NCBI RefSeq assembly: GCF_014229965.1 | Contig: NZ_JABGBW010000006.1 | Location: 1-64,000 of the forward strand | Direction: 5' to 3' | Length of the DNA stretch: 64,000 nt | DNA from: Peptostreptococcus canis | Lineage (GTDB): Bacteria > Bacillota > Clostridia > Peptostreptococcales > Peptostreptococcaceae | In this document: positions 1 to 7,992 of the stretch, piece after piece | Numbering within the stretch: the stretch's first letter is position 1 | How the letters are laid out: every line of letters starts with the position of its first letter | The notes under the pieces: generated by a model | What the model was told of the DNA's origin: nothing | The model's input: only the letters and a program-made list of their open reading frames with translations | The model's database searches: none | Position numbers and translations under genes: made by a program

Positions 1-307
1 CAACAGTAACATCACTTTTTACACTTCCATTTGATTTAATGCGTACTTTTCCTTCTTTTATTTGTTTTGTTTTTAAATCATATTCTGCATTACCTTCTAG
101 TTCCTGTTTTGTCATTTGACTTGTGAATCCTGAATGTATATCAGTTTCTAAATCATTCTTTATTTCGACATACTGCACTTTATTATTTTTTTCTATTATT
201 TGTTCTATTAATTCCTCCTTGCTCAATTTATTTCCTTGGCAACCCGAAAGAAAAAAGATTGTGCCAACAAAAATTAATCCTAACAATAAACAAATCTTTT
301 TTTTCAT
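1..307 (-). CDS. Lipoprotein, C-terminus cut off by window edge
   Basis: Reading the minus strand from an ATG at 307 gives an open frame that runs off the left edge (102 codons visible). It starts with a lysine-rich n-region, a hydrophobic core and a lipobox LSGC (Cys23), so it should be a diacylglyceryl-anchored surface lipoprotein. The mature part is charged, with a KLSKEELIEQ stretch followed by a segment resembling small Clostridia lipoproteins of the DUF6612 type; that family guess is weak because the C-terminal half is missing. The Shine-Dalgarno sequence is poor. Its only visible neighbour is a serine recombinase upstream. Confidence 0.7.
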   Translation of the reverse strand, partial: MKKKICLLLGLIFVGTIFFLSGCQGNKLSKEELIEQIIEKNNKVQYVEIKNDLETDIHSGFTSQMTKQELEGNAEYDLKTKQIKEGKVRIKSNGSVKSDVTV

Positions 308-622
308 ATTTTATACTCGACTTTCTATCATAAAATATTTGATACAATAATTTTGTTTATATTTTTTATAATGCTTTAATTAGTAAATTTATAATATATA
401 TTCCTCTAAAATTCCACCTCCTTTCCCTAGAATATCGTCTGTCTGGTATTTGATATATTGGAATTAAACTTAGACATTTAAAAACAATATATGTTATAAT
501 TATTTAAATATAATATTCATGTATTTATAATACCTCTAAAAATTTTAATATATACTTGATTCTTTTTTAGGAATAAATTTTATTGTAAATAAATGTCTAC
601 TTTTATATACAGTCTTTATAAT
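308..622. other. Intergenic region, AT-rich, no gene seen
   Basis: This 315-base gap between the lipoprotein and the recombinase is very AT-rich. No open frame of useful length and no clear hairpin were found. The one notable element is a strong Shine-Dalgarno-like sequence on the minus strand (complement of 414-424, reading AAAGGAGGTGG) that is not followed by any start codon with an open frame. Confidence 0.5.
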
Positions 623-1237
623 TTATTTATATTTTAAATGCTGACTATTATAATATTCCTCAATCCACCTAGAAAATATTGTATGGCTTGAATCCAGTAA
701 TTTAGCCCCTCCTCTAAGACTAACTTCTCCTCTTTCCCATTTCTTTAATACTTCTTCAAAATTATTTGGTATTTTCTTTTTTGGTCTACCAAATTTTACT
801 CCCTTTTTCTTTGCCTCTCTTATACCTTCCATTTGTCTTTGATGTGTATTTTCTCTTTCGATTTGTGCCACATATGACAGTGTCTGAAGCACTATATCCG
901 ATAAAAATTTTCCCGTAAGATCATTATTTTTACTTCTCGTATCAAGAAGTGGAAAGTCTAAGACAACAATTTCAGCATTCTTTTTTTTAGTGATTATATT
1001 CCATTCTTTAATAATTTCATCATAGTTTCTTCCTAGTCTATCTATTGATTTAATATAAAGTTCATCTCCTTTTTCCAACGTTTTAATTAATTTTTTATAT
1101 TTGCTTCTATTAAAATTTTTGCCACTCGCTTTATCAATATATATTTGTTCTTTTTTTATTCCTTCATTTAGAATGGCAGTTAGTTGTCTGTCGATATTTT
1201 GTTCTTTAGTAGATACTCGTATATATCCGTATCTCAT
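623..1237 (-). CDS. Serine recombinase (resolvase/invertase family)
   Basis: A 204-residue small serine recombinase. The N-terminal catalytic domain opens with YIRVSTKEQNIDRQ, in which Ser9 is the expected nucleophile, and contains the conserved SIDRLGRN motif with the DNA-contacting arginine. A C-terminal helix-turn-helix (about residues 155-200, ending in SRWIEEYY) should bind the recombination site. The length matches Hin/Tn552-type enzymes. The ATG at 1237 follows a strong AGGAGG. Such proteins resolve transposon cointegrates, invert promoters or sit on plasmids. No inverted repeat pair or transposase is visible nearby, so its target is unknown and it may be a remnant of a mobile element. 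Confidence 0.9.
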   Translation of the reverse strand: MRYGYIRVSTKEQNIDRQLTAILNEGIKKEQIYIDKASGKNFNRSKYKKLIKTLEKGDELYIKSIDRLGRNYDEIIKEWNIITKKKNAEIVVLDFPLLDTRSKNNDLTGKFLSDIVLQTLSYVAQIERENTHQRQMEGIREAKKKGVKFGRPKKKIPNNFEEVLKKWERGEVSLRGGAKLLDSSHTIFSRWIEEYYNSQHLKYK

Positions 1238-1425
1238 TTAATTACCTCCTGTTATTATATATTTTATTATTTACATTAGATATTTTATATTAATATCCCG
1301 AACAAAAACACCGTTTATTACAATTAAATTGATATTTATTAATATAATTTACGATACTCATTTTCAAATACATAAATTAATTTTTGATTAAAAGTTTAGA
1401 TATAATATTCAAAACTTTTTTCCAT

Positions 1426-1460
1426 AAAAAAAGACCACACAAACTGTGTAGTCATTTTTT
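1426..1460 (-). terminator. Rho-independent terminator after glnS
   Basis: A hairpin with arms GAC-ACACA and TGTGT-GTC (one internal mismatch, three-base loop) is flanked by an A-run and a T-run, so it could work in both directions. It lies about 60 bases beyond the glnS stop codon. Confidence 0.75.
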
Positions 1461-1516
1461 ATATTTAAATTTATACATATTTAAGATAATATTATATAAT
1501 TATAAAACTTTTTGCA

Positions 1517-3181
1517 TTATTTATTTAACTTAAAAGAACTCTTTAAAGGTACTATTCTGTTTAGAACAAGATTTTCATCAGTAGAATATTTTGAATCTAC
1601 ACAATAAAAACCATTTCGTATAAACTGGAATTTATCATTTTTCTTTACATCTTGTAATGCCGTTGTTTCTGTAAATCCATGTTTAACTATAAGCGAGTTT
1701 TCATTGATTTGTTCTAAAAAATGCTTTCCTTCATTTTCCGGATCATTGTCTAAAATTAAAGGTTCATATAGTCTGAATTCAGCAGGTTTACAATTATTTG
1801 CATCAACCCAATGTATAGTAGCCTTTACTTTTCTACCATCAAATCCTGAACCGCTTTTTGTAGCAGGATCGTAAGTACAATGTATTTCGATTACTTCACC
1901 ATTTTCATCCTTAATTACCTCATTGCACTTAACATAATAGCCACCTTTAAGTCTTACCTCATTTCCAGGGAAAAGTCTAAAATATTTTTTTACAGGTACT
2001 TCCATGAAATCATCTCTTTCAACATAAAGTTCTCTGGAAAAACTAACCATTCTTTTACCCATTTCTTCATTTTTAGCATTATTTTCTATTTCAATCTGTT
2101 CAGATTCGCCTTCAGGATAATTCGTAATTACTAACTTTAGTGGATTGATAACTGCCATGGCAAGTGGTGCTTTTGGCTGCAAATCTTCTCTCAAAAAGAA
2201 ATCCAGCATCTGACTATCAACAGTAGAATCAGCTTTGGATACACCGATTTCTCCGCAGAAATTTCTTATTGATTCAGGTGTATATCCCCTTCTTCTTAGT
2301 CCAGAAATAGTAGGCATTCTGGGATCATCCCATCCATCTGTTATACCTTCATCTACCAATTGTTTTAATTTTCTCTTTGACATTACAGTATTTGTCATAT
2401 TAAGTCTGGCAAATTCAATTTGTCTTGGAATTGCTTCCATCTCACATTCTCTGACGGTCCAATCATAAAAAGGTCTTTGATCTTCAAATTCAAGTGTACA
2501 TATGGAATGAGTGATTTTTTCTATAGCATCTTCTAAAGGATGTGCAAAAGTGTACATCGGATAAATACACCACTTATCTCCTGTATTATGATGTGCAGAA
2601 TGCGAAATTCTATATATTACCGGGTCTCTTAAATTAATATTAGGAGAAGCCATATCGATTTTTGCTCTTAACACTTTTTCCCCGTCCTTAAATTCTCCAT
2701 TTCTCATTCTCTTGAATAAATCAAGATTTTCTTCAATAGTTCTATTTCTATAAGGACTTTCTTTTCCCGGTTCTTTTAAAGTTCCCCTATATTCTCTTAT
2801 TTGATCAGCACTCAAATCGTCTACATATGCAAGTCCTTTCTTTATCAATAGAACAGCTCTGTCATGCATTTCTTCAAAGTAGTTGGAAGCAAAATGTAGT
2901 TCGTTCCAATCAAATCCTAGCCATGATACATCTTCTTTTATCGACTCTACATATTCAACATCTTCTTTCAATGGATTTGTATCATCAAATCTAAGGTTTA
3001 CTCTTCCTTTAAATTCCTTTGCCAATCCAAAATTTAAACATATACTTTTTGCATGTCCAATATGTAAATAGCCATTAGGTTCCGGTGGAAATCTGGTAAT
3101 TATACTATCATGCTTTCCAGTTTCCAAATCGTCTATAACTATATTTCTAATAAAATTAGAATTTTCTCTTTCAAAAGCCAT
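1517..3181 (-). CDS. glnS: Glutaminyl-tRNA synthetase
   Basis: A class I aminoacyl-tRNA synthetase of 554 residues, the usual length for bacterial GlnRS. It charges tRNA-Gln directly with glutamine. The HIGH motif is HIGH at residues 40-43 within [13 protein letters not shown], the GlnRS-type signature that separates it from GluRS, and the KMSKS equivalent is MSKRK at 267-271. The C-terminal half is the beta-barrel anticodon-binding region. The start ATG at 3181 follows GGAGG. Many Firmicutes lack GlnRS and use GluRS plus GatCAB, so this gene may have been acquired by transfer. It appears to be transcribed alone, with its own terminator. Confidence 0.97.
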   Translation of the reverse strand: MAFERENSNFIRNIVIDDLETGKHDSIITRFPPEPNGYLHIGHAKSICLNFGLAKEFKGRVNLRFDDTNPLKEDVEYVESIKEDVSWLGFDWNELHFASNYFEEMHDRAVLLIKKGLAYVDDLSADQIREYRGTLKEPGKESPYRNRTIEENLDLFKRMRNGEFKDGEKVLRAKIDMASPNINLRDPVIYRISHSAHHNTGDKWCIYPMYTFAHPLEDAIEKITHSICTLEFEDQRPFYDWTVRECEMEAIPRQIEFARLNMTNTVMSKRKLKQLVDEGITDGWDDPRMPTISGLRRRGYTPESIRNFCGEIGVSKADSTVDSQMLDFFLREDLQPKAPLAMAVINPLKLVITNYPEGESEQIEIENNAKNEEMGKRMVSFSRELYVERDDFMEVPVKKYFRLFPGNEVRLKGGYYVKCNEVIKDENGEVIEIHCTYDPATKSGSGFDGRKVKATIHWVDANNCKPAEFRLYEPLILDNDPENEGKHFLEQINENSLIVKHGFTETTALQDVKKNDKFQFIRNGFYCVDSKYSTDENLVLNRIVPLKSSFKLNK

Positions 3182-3260
3182 CTTTTACCTCCGTCTTTAT
3201 TTTTATTCTATCTTATATTTTATAGCAAAATCAACAAAAAATAAAGGCAATTTATTTTAT

Positions 3261-3296
3261 AAAACCAATCATTAAAAAAATTTTATCTTTGGTTTT
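3261..3296 (-). terminator. Weak terminator overlapping the end of the 3283 lipoprotein gene
   Basis: Eight-base arms AAAACCAA and TTGGTTTT enclose a 20-base AT-rich loop that includes the stop codon. The tail is T-rich but interrupted, so efficiency is doubtful. Confidence 0.35.
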
Positions 3297-3861
3297 GATA
3301 TTTTATATTTTTATCGTTAATTTCTATAATATCCGACTGTATGGAATTTATTTTCTGTAAATCTTCTTTACTATACTCTCCATCCAGCCCCAATTTTAGA
3401 CCAGATTTTATTAAATCTAATATTTTGTCCATATATTTTATATTATTCTCAACATTTGATTTGTTCTCAATCATCATATTGTGAAACTCGGGATCATTGA
3501 CTTCCTTTTCAGAAATATTTTTTTCAACCTTTGACATCATTTTTCTCACACTTTTGATATCAATGCCATTAATTTGATCCTTTTTTGTTTCTACATCTTG
3601 AATTTTCTTTTCAACTATTTTCGGATTTAATTTATAGTCTACCTCATTTAAAGACGATATAAAATCCCCTAAATATTCCGAGAACCAGTTATATCCTGAG
3701 TCTACAAGTGCTACATTATATATCCTATATTCTAATTCTATACCTTGATCTTTCTGTGAACTCATTCTTCTATCTTCAAATACTTCTTTTCCACAACCGG
3801 AAAGAAAAATAAATGAAGAAACAAATACTAGAGTGATTGATTTACGTAAATATTTATTCAT
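3283..3861 (-). CDS. Small lipoprotein, unknown function
   Basis: About 192 residues from the ATG at 3861; a GTG nine bases upstream (3870) is an in-frame alternative and neither has a strong ribosome site. The signal peptide ends in the lipobox FLSGC, so the protein should be lipid-anchored outside the membrane. The mature part is highly charged, rich in Lys, Asp, Glu and Asn, and looks largely alpha-helical. I recognise no family. It starts just after the miaB stop codon on the same strand and is probably co-transcribed with miaB, but no functional link is evident. Confidence 0.75.
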   Translation of the reverse strand: MNKYLRKSITLVFVSSFIFLSGCGKEVFEDRRMSSQKDQGIELEYRIYNVALVDSGYNWFSEYLGDFISSLNEVDYKLNPKIVEKKIQDVETKKDQINGIDIKSVRKMMSKVEKNISEKEVNDPEFHNMMIENKSNVENNIKYMDKILDLIKSGLKLGLDGEYSKEDLQKINSIQSDIIEINDKNIKYQNQR

Positions 3862-3885
3862 AATAACCACACTTTCATACCTTTA

Positions 3886-5334
3886 TTATCTAATTACTTC
3901 TACAAGTTCGCCATTTAGAGAAAAAGATTTTGGATCAGTTATTCTAACATTAACCAACTTACCAACTAGATTTTCACCACCGCCTATAAAGTTCACGGTT
4001 TTATTCTGTCTACTTTTTCCAGTCATAATATCGTTTCTTTTTTTACTTGAACCTTCTACTAATACTTCTACTATTTTATTCAAATATTCCGAGTTGACTT
4101 CTCCGGAAATTTTATTGACTTCTTCCAGTACCCTATCAAATCTTTTGTGCTTTATATCCTCTGGTATTTGGTTTTCCATTTTTGCAGCAGGAGTTCCTCG
4201 TCTTTTAGAATAGATAAAAGTAAAAGCCGAATCGTATCTAACTTTTTTTACTACATCAATAGTATCATTGACATCTTCTTCTGTTTCACCCGGAAAGCCT
4301 ATCATTATATCGGTAGAAAAGGCCAGATTAGGAACCTCTTTTTTAGCTTTTTCTACTATTTTTAGATAATCTTCTTTACTATAATGCCTATTCATCTTTT
4401 TTAACAGACTTGTACTACCTGCTTGGAAAGGAAGATGTAAGAACTCACAAACTTTCTCACAATCTCTCATTGCATAAATCACCTCATCCGAAATATCTTT
4501 TGGATGAGAGGTCATAAATCTAATTCTTTCCAGTCCATTGATTTCGTTGACTTTTCTTAATAAGTTGGCAAAATCGATTCTGTCTTTTTCATCTAATGTC
4601 TTTCCATATGAATTTACATTCTGTCCTAACAAAGTAACTTCTTTTACTCCATTTTGCACCAAATTTTCAATTTCAGTTATTATATCCTGTGGCAATCGAC
4701 TTCTTTCTCTTCCTCTAGTATATGGAACAATACAATATGTGCAAAAATTGTTGCAACCATACATTATATTGACAAATGCTTTTACATCAAATTTTCTATT
4801 ACTTTTTAGTCCTTCTACGACTTCACCATCCACATCCCATACGTCAACGAGAATATCTTCTCTGTCAAATACATTTGATAATAATTCAGGGAACTTATAT
4901 AAATTATGAGTTCCAAACACCAGATCTACATGGTTATATTTCTTTTTGATTTCCTCGACAACATGAGGTTGCTGCATCATACAGCCACAGACAACAATTT
5001 TCATCCCCGGTCTTTTTTTCTTTATGCTTTTTAGATGTCCCAGATTTCCATATACTTTTAATTCGGCATTTTCCCTAACCGCACAAGTATTGTAAATAAC
5101 AATATCTGCCATTTCCTCGGAAATTCCCTGAGAATATCCGATGGATTCTAGCATTGAAATCAGCATTTCAGAATCATGCTCATTCATCTGGCATCCATAT
5201 GTTTGAATATAAAATGTTTTTCTTTTTCCTGTTTTATTAAATTCATCTTCATTCATTCTATGAATTAATTCTATATATTTTTCCTGTTCTTCTATTTTTT
5301 CTATAGCTACTTCAGTTTGTTTTCTCTTTGACAA
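3886..5334 (-). CDS. miaB: tRNA-2-methylthio-N6-dimethylallyladenosine synthase MiaB
   Basis: A radical-SAM methylthiotransferase (482 residues) that converts i6A37 to ms2i6A37 in tRNAs reading UNN codons. The N-terminal UPF0004 domain supplies the three cysteines of the auxiliary cluster (C48 in [12 protein letters not shown]84 in [11 protein letters not shown]118 in CGCMMQ). The radical-SAM triad is C194, C198 and C201 in [22 protein letters not shown]'s core. A TRAM domain closes the protein. The NTCAVRE and RGRERSR motifs favour MiaB over MtaB. The start is TTG at 5334, ten bases after GGGAG; the nearby ATG at 5342 is out of frame. Confidence 0.96.
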   Translation of the reverse strand: MSKRKQTEVAIEKIEEQEKYIELIHRMNEDEFNKTGKRKTFYIQTYGCQMNEHDSEMLISMLESIGYSQGISEEMADIVIYNTCAVRENAELKVYGNLGHLKSIKKKRPGMKIVVCGCMMQQPHVVEEIKKKYNHVDLVFGTHNLYKFPELLSNVFDREDILVDVWDVDGEVVEGLKSNRKFDVKAFVNIMYGCNNFCTYCIVPYTRGRERSRLPQDIITEIENLVQNGVKEVTLLGQNVNSYGKTLDEKDRIDFANLLRKVNEINGLERIRFMTSHPKDISDEVIYAMRDCEKVCEFLHLPFQAGSTSLLKKMNRHYSKEDYLKIVEKAKKEVPNLAFSTDIMIGFPGETEEDVNDTIDVVKKVRYDSAFTFIYSKRRGTPAAKMENQIPEDIKHKRFDRVLEEVNKISGEVNSEYLNKIVEVLVEGSSKKRNDIMTGKSRQNKTVNFIGGGENLVGKLVNVRITDPKSFSLNGELVEVIR

Positions 5335-5405
5335 TTTATCATTTCTCCCTACTATTATTTTTAATACAATTTCTACCCCATTTGTACAAATATTACACTG
5401 TATTT

Positions 5406-5434
5406 ATTATAATTCATAATTTTTATCGTCTTAA
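5406..5434 (-). promoter_or_regulatory. Candidate miaB promoter
   Basis: On the minus strand a TTAAGA -35 and a TATAAT -10 are separated by 17 bases, about 70 bases upstream of the miaB TTG. The -10 is perfect and the -35 matches 4 of 6. Confidence 0.5.
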
Positions 5435-5440
5435 ACCCAG

Positions 5441-5464
5441 AAAAACCACTGTTTGTACCAGTGG
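5441..5464 (-). terminator. Hairpin with T-tail upstream of miaB
   Basis: Perfect six-base arms CCACTG and CAGTGG with a seven-base loop are followed on the minus strand by TTTTT. No minus-strand gene ends here. A possible promoter (TTTGAT, 17 bases, TAAAAT; 5480-5508) lies just upstream, so it may end a very short leader RNA or block antisense readthrough from lexA. Confidence 0.5.
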
Positions 5465-5579
5465 CTTTTACCTAATACTATTTTATCATATTTTAAAGAA
5501 AAATCAAATTATTTATATTTAATCATGTAATCAAAATGTCTTTTCTGTTTTTTATTTTAAATACTCATATTAGATTCTA

Positions 5580-5608
5580 TTGAACATATGTTCATACCAT
5601 GTTATAAT
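5580..5608 (+). promoter_or_regulatory. lexA promoter
   Basis: TTGAAC (-35) and a perfect TATAAT (-10) lie 17 bases apart, 35 bases before the lexA start. The -35 hexamer is embedded in the LexA operator, which is the classic arrangement for autorepression. Confidence 0.85.
5581..5594 (+). promoter_or_regulatory. LexA operator (SOS box)
   Basis: TGAACATATGTTCA is a perfect 14-base palindrome matching the Gram-positive SOS-box core GAAC-N4-GTTC. It covers the lexA -35 element, so LexA should repress its own gene until DNA damage triggers RecA-assisted cleavage. Confidence 0.9.
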
Positions 5609-5642
5609 CTAGTTACTATTAATTATGAATTGGGGAATTTTT

Positions 5643-6275
5643 ATGTACGAAGAATTAAGAGAAAAAGATATTTTGGTTTTAAATTATATTAAAAAGCACA
5701 GCGGCAACAAAGGTTATCCACCTTCAGTCAGAGAAATCTGTAATGAATTGGGAATAAAATCTACATCGACAGTTTTCGGTATATTAAATAGACTTGAAAA
5801 ATATGAATATATAAGAAAAGACCCTACAAAACCAAGGGCAATAGAAATACTTGATAAAAATTCTGAAAACCCAACTATCACTAGCCAGGAAATTATAAGT
5901 TTACCGGTAGTTGGAGAAATTGCAGCCGGTGAACCTATTTTTGCAGAAGAAAATATACAGGAATATATCCCTCTTCCTTCATCATATATAAAGGGTAGAA
6001 GCTGCTTTATGTTGAAAGTAAAAGGAGATAGCATGATTGATGCGGGTATTTTTGATAGAGATTTAATTGTAGTGGATTCTTCTGATAAAAAACCTAAAAA
6101 AGGAAAAATCATAGCAGCTTTAATTGATGGAGATACTGCAACTGTTAAGAGATTAGATATAAGAAACGGAAAAATTATACTTATTCCGGAAAATAAAATG
6201 TACTCAGAAATGGTTTTTTCCCCGGAAGAAGTGCAAATTCTCGGATCAGTTACGGGTGTATTCAGAACTTTATAA
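5643..6275 (+). CDS. lexA: LexA, SOS transcriptional repressor
   Basis: The repressor of the SOS DNA-damage response, 210 residues from the ATG at 5643. This start is preferred to the in-frame ATG at 5625 because GGGGA sits seven bases before it. The N-terminal winged helix-turn-helix (residues 1-70) contains GYPPSVREIC and the STSTVF recognition region. The autocleavage site is Ala95-Gly96 in GEIAAGEP. The catalytic dyad is Ser130 (KGDSMIDAG) and Lys169 (ATVKRL). All key residues are present. The gene has its own promoter with LexA box and a strong terminator, and stands alone on the plus strand. Confidence 0.97.
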   Translation: MYEELREKDILVLNYIKKHSGNKGYPPSVREICNELGIKSTSTVFGILNRLEKYEYIRKDPTKPRAIEILDKNSENPTITSQEIISLPVVGEIAAGEPIFAEENIQEYIPLPSSYIKGRSCFMLKVKGDSMIDAGIFDRDLIVVDSSDKKPKKGKIIAALIDGDTATVKRLDIRNGKIILIPENKMYSEMVFSPEEVQILGSVTGVFRTL

Positions 6276-6280
6276 AATTT

Positions 6281-6328
6281 AAAAAAGAGAAGTAAAGTAA
6301 TATTCTAATCACTCTACTTCTCTTTTTT
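6281..6328. terminator. Strong bidirectional terminator between lexA and a methyltransferase gene
   Basis: Perfect 14-base arms (AAAAAAGAGAAGTA and its complement at 6315-6328) enclose a 20-base loop, giving T-runs on both strands. It lies between two convergent genes and serves both. Confidence 0.9.
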
Positions 6329-6359
6329 AAAGTCAAATTTTGTATAATCAAAAATCCCT

Positions 6360-7022
6360 TTATTTGCATGGATGTATAAAATATTCTTTCATATATTCTT
6401 CACTCAATATATCAAATGTATTTCCAAACCTGTAAATAACAAATTTTTCTCTATAATTATCTTTTGTTATTTCTAATGGAATATCCATTAAATGTGTAAA
6501 AGTAGTATTTTTCTCTAAATAATTGATATATTCTGCAGATGGATAATAAAGAATTATATCTACTACTCTCTCATGTTCCTCCACTGATTCTATTATTTTA
6601 TTAACTGTTGAAATAAAAATATTTAATGCAAATGGATTAAAAAAATAAAATTTATTTTCAAAACTTGAAACAGTGTATTTTTCTGCATAGTCATTTACAA
6701 AAAATAATTTATTTTTAGCACTTGGATTCTTTTTTCCATAATTCTCTAAATTTGCTAATGCTTTCAAATGAAATTCTTCAACTAACTCTACTCCTGTACA
6801 CCCTGAATTATAATAATAATTTACAAAAAACGAAAATCTTCCTTTTCCGGATCCAAAATCAACGAAATGATCATCTTCTTTTGCTTCATAATGTTTGAAT
6901 AATGTCAATAAAGCTCTATACGGTGTAGGTTCATATCTATTATACAATTTTGCATTATCCATTCTTGTTTCGGATTTTGATGTATTAATTCTCAATATTT
7001 TTTCAAAATAGGTTTCTTTCAT
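6360..7022 (-). CDS. Class I SAM-dependent methyltransferase, substrate unknown
   Basis: A 220-residue Rossmann-fold methyltransferase. Motif I is VDFGSGKGRFSFF (about residues 54-66) and the ribose-binding acidic residue follows in GVELVEE. NPFAL occupies the position of motif IV. An N-terminal helical stretch of about 50 residues precedes the fold, and EPTPYRALL just before motif I resembles a conserved Firmicutes family of unknown substrate. The gene lies nine bases after corA and probably ends the TPR-corA transcript, which stops at the shared terminator. The target could be a small molecule, RNA or protein. Confidence 0.75.
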   Translation of the reverse strand: MKETYFEKILRINTSKSETRMDNAKLYNRYEPTPYRALLTLFKHYEAKEDDHFVDFGSGKGRFSFFVNYYYNSGCTGVELVEEFHLKALANLENYGKKNPSAKNKLFFVNDYAEKYTVSSFENKFYFFNPFALNIFISTVNKIIESVEEHERVVDIILYYPSAEYINYLEKNTTFTHLMDIPLEITKDNYREKFVIYRFGNTFDILSEEYMKEYFIHPCK

Positions 7023-7031
7023 AAGCCACCC

Positions 7032-7967
7032 CTATAATAATCTCTTTTTAATTAGATAAGCTGTTGAAAAAGCAACAAATAAAACGGTCAATAACACTAC
7101 CCACCAAAAGCCCATAGGTGAATGTTCAAATGGTATTCCAGGAACGTTCATTCCCCATAAACCTGATATAATAGTTGGTACTGCCATAATTATAGTGACA
7201 ATTGTCAAATATGTCATTACATTATTTTGGTTATTACTTATTATCGCACTAAAGGCATCCATAATTCTACTTAAAATATCACCATAAATCTTTGACATCT
7301 GCAAAGCCTGTTTGTTTTCAATTATTACATCTTCAAGTAAATCCTCGTCTTCTACGTATTGCTTAACTACATTTTGTTTTAATAATCTATCTAACGTCGC
7401 TTCATTTGCTGTTAAAGATGTAGAAAAGTATACCAACGATTTTTCAAGTTTTAACAATTGAAGCAGTTCTTTATTTTTCATTGATTTGTATACTTCTTGT
7501 TCTATTTCTGAAGTCGTTCTATTTATTCTCCTTAGATAATGTAGGTAATAAGAAGCATTTCTATAAAGTATCTGCAATATAAATCTTGTTCTCATAAACG
7601 TATAGAAATCCTTCACATGACCAACAATAAAATCATTTAATATTCTCGTCTGTTTCGAACAAATTGTAATTATACTGTCTCTTGCAAGTATTATTCCCAT
7701 TGGTATAGTAACATAACCTGAAGATGTAGTATCGGAAATATCAAAAGGAATATCTATAAGTATTAATGTATAGTCATCATCGGTTTCAATTCTTGAACTT
7801 TCATCGTCATCGAGTGCAGCTGAAATTACATCTCTATCCAATTGAAGTAGTTCAGATAGATCATCTATTTCATTGGAAGTAGGCTCGGTAAGATTTATCC
7901 AACAACTTGGTTCATAATCATTCAGTTTTTCAAGCTTTAGATTAAGCGTTTTGTAATATCTTATCAT
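7032..7967 (-). CDS. corA: CorA-family divalent metal transporter
   Basis: A 311-residue magnesium/cobalt channel of the CorA family, homopentameric in characterised members. The long cytosolic N-terminal domain (1-245) includes a run of acidic residues (LDDDESS) of the kind that senses bound Mg2+. Two C-terminal membrane helices (about 251-270 and 286-306) are separated by the diagnostic GMN motif (GLWGMNVPG, 272-274), followed by a basic cytosolic end KKRLL. The divergent YkfA/Bacillus type is possible. It lies between the TPR protein and the methyltransferase with short spacers, suggesting one transcript. No M-box riboswitch precedes it. Confidence 0.93.
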   Translation of the reverse strand: MIRYYKTLNLKLEKLNDYEPSCWINLTEPTSNEIDDLSELLQLDRDVISAALDDDESSRIETDDDYTLILIDIPFDISDTTSSGYVTIPMGIILARDSIITICSKQTRILNDFIVGHVKDFYTFMRTRFILQILYRNASYYLHYLRRINRTTSEIEQEVYKSMKNKELLQLLKLEKSLVYFSTSLTANEATLDRLLKQNVVKQYVEDEDLLEDVIIENKQALQMSKIYGDILSRIMDAFSAIISNNQNNVMTYLTIVTIIMAVPTIISGLWGMNVPGIPFEHSPMGFWWVVLLTVLFVAFSTAYLIKKRLL

Positions 7968-7992
7968 CGCTCCTCCTTTCTGATAGATAGTT

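Noticed and set aside
1880-2134. Open frames on the plus strand inside glnS and other minus-strand genes
   Set aside because: They lie entirely within well-supported genes on the other strand, lack ribosome sites and show no family features.
7968-7992. M-box riboswitch for corA or mgtE
   Set aside because: The spaces upstream of both magnesium transporter genes are too short (25 and 16 bases).
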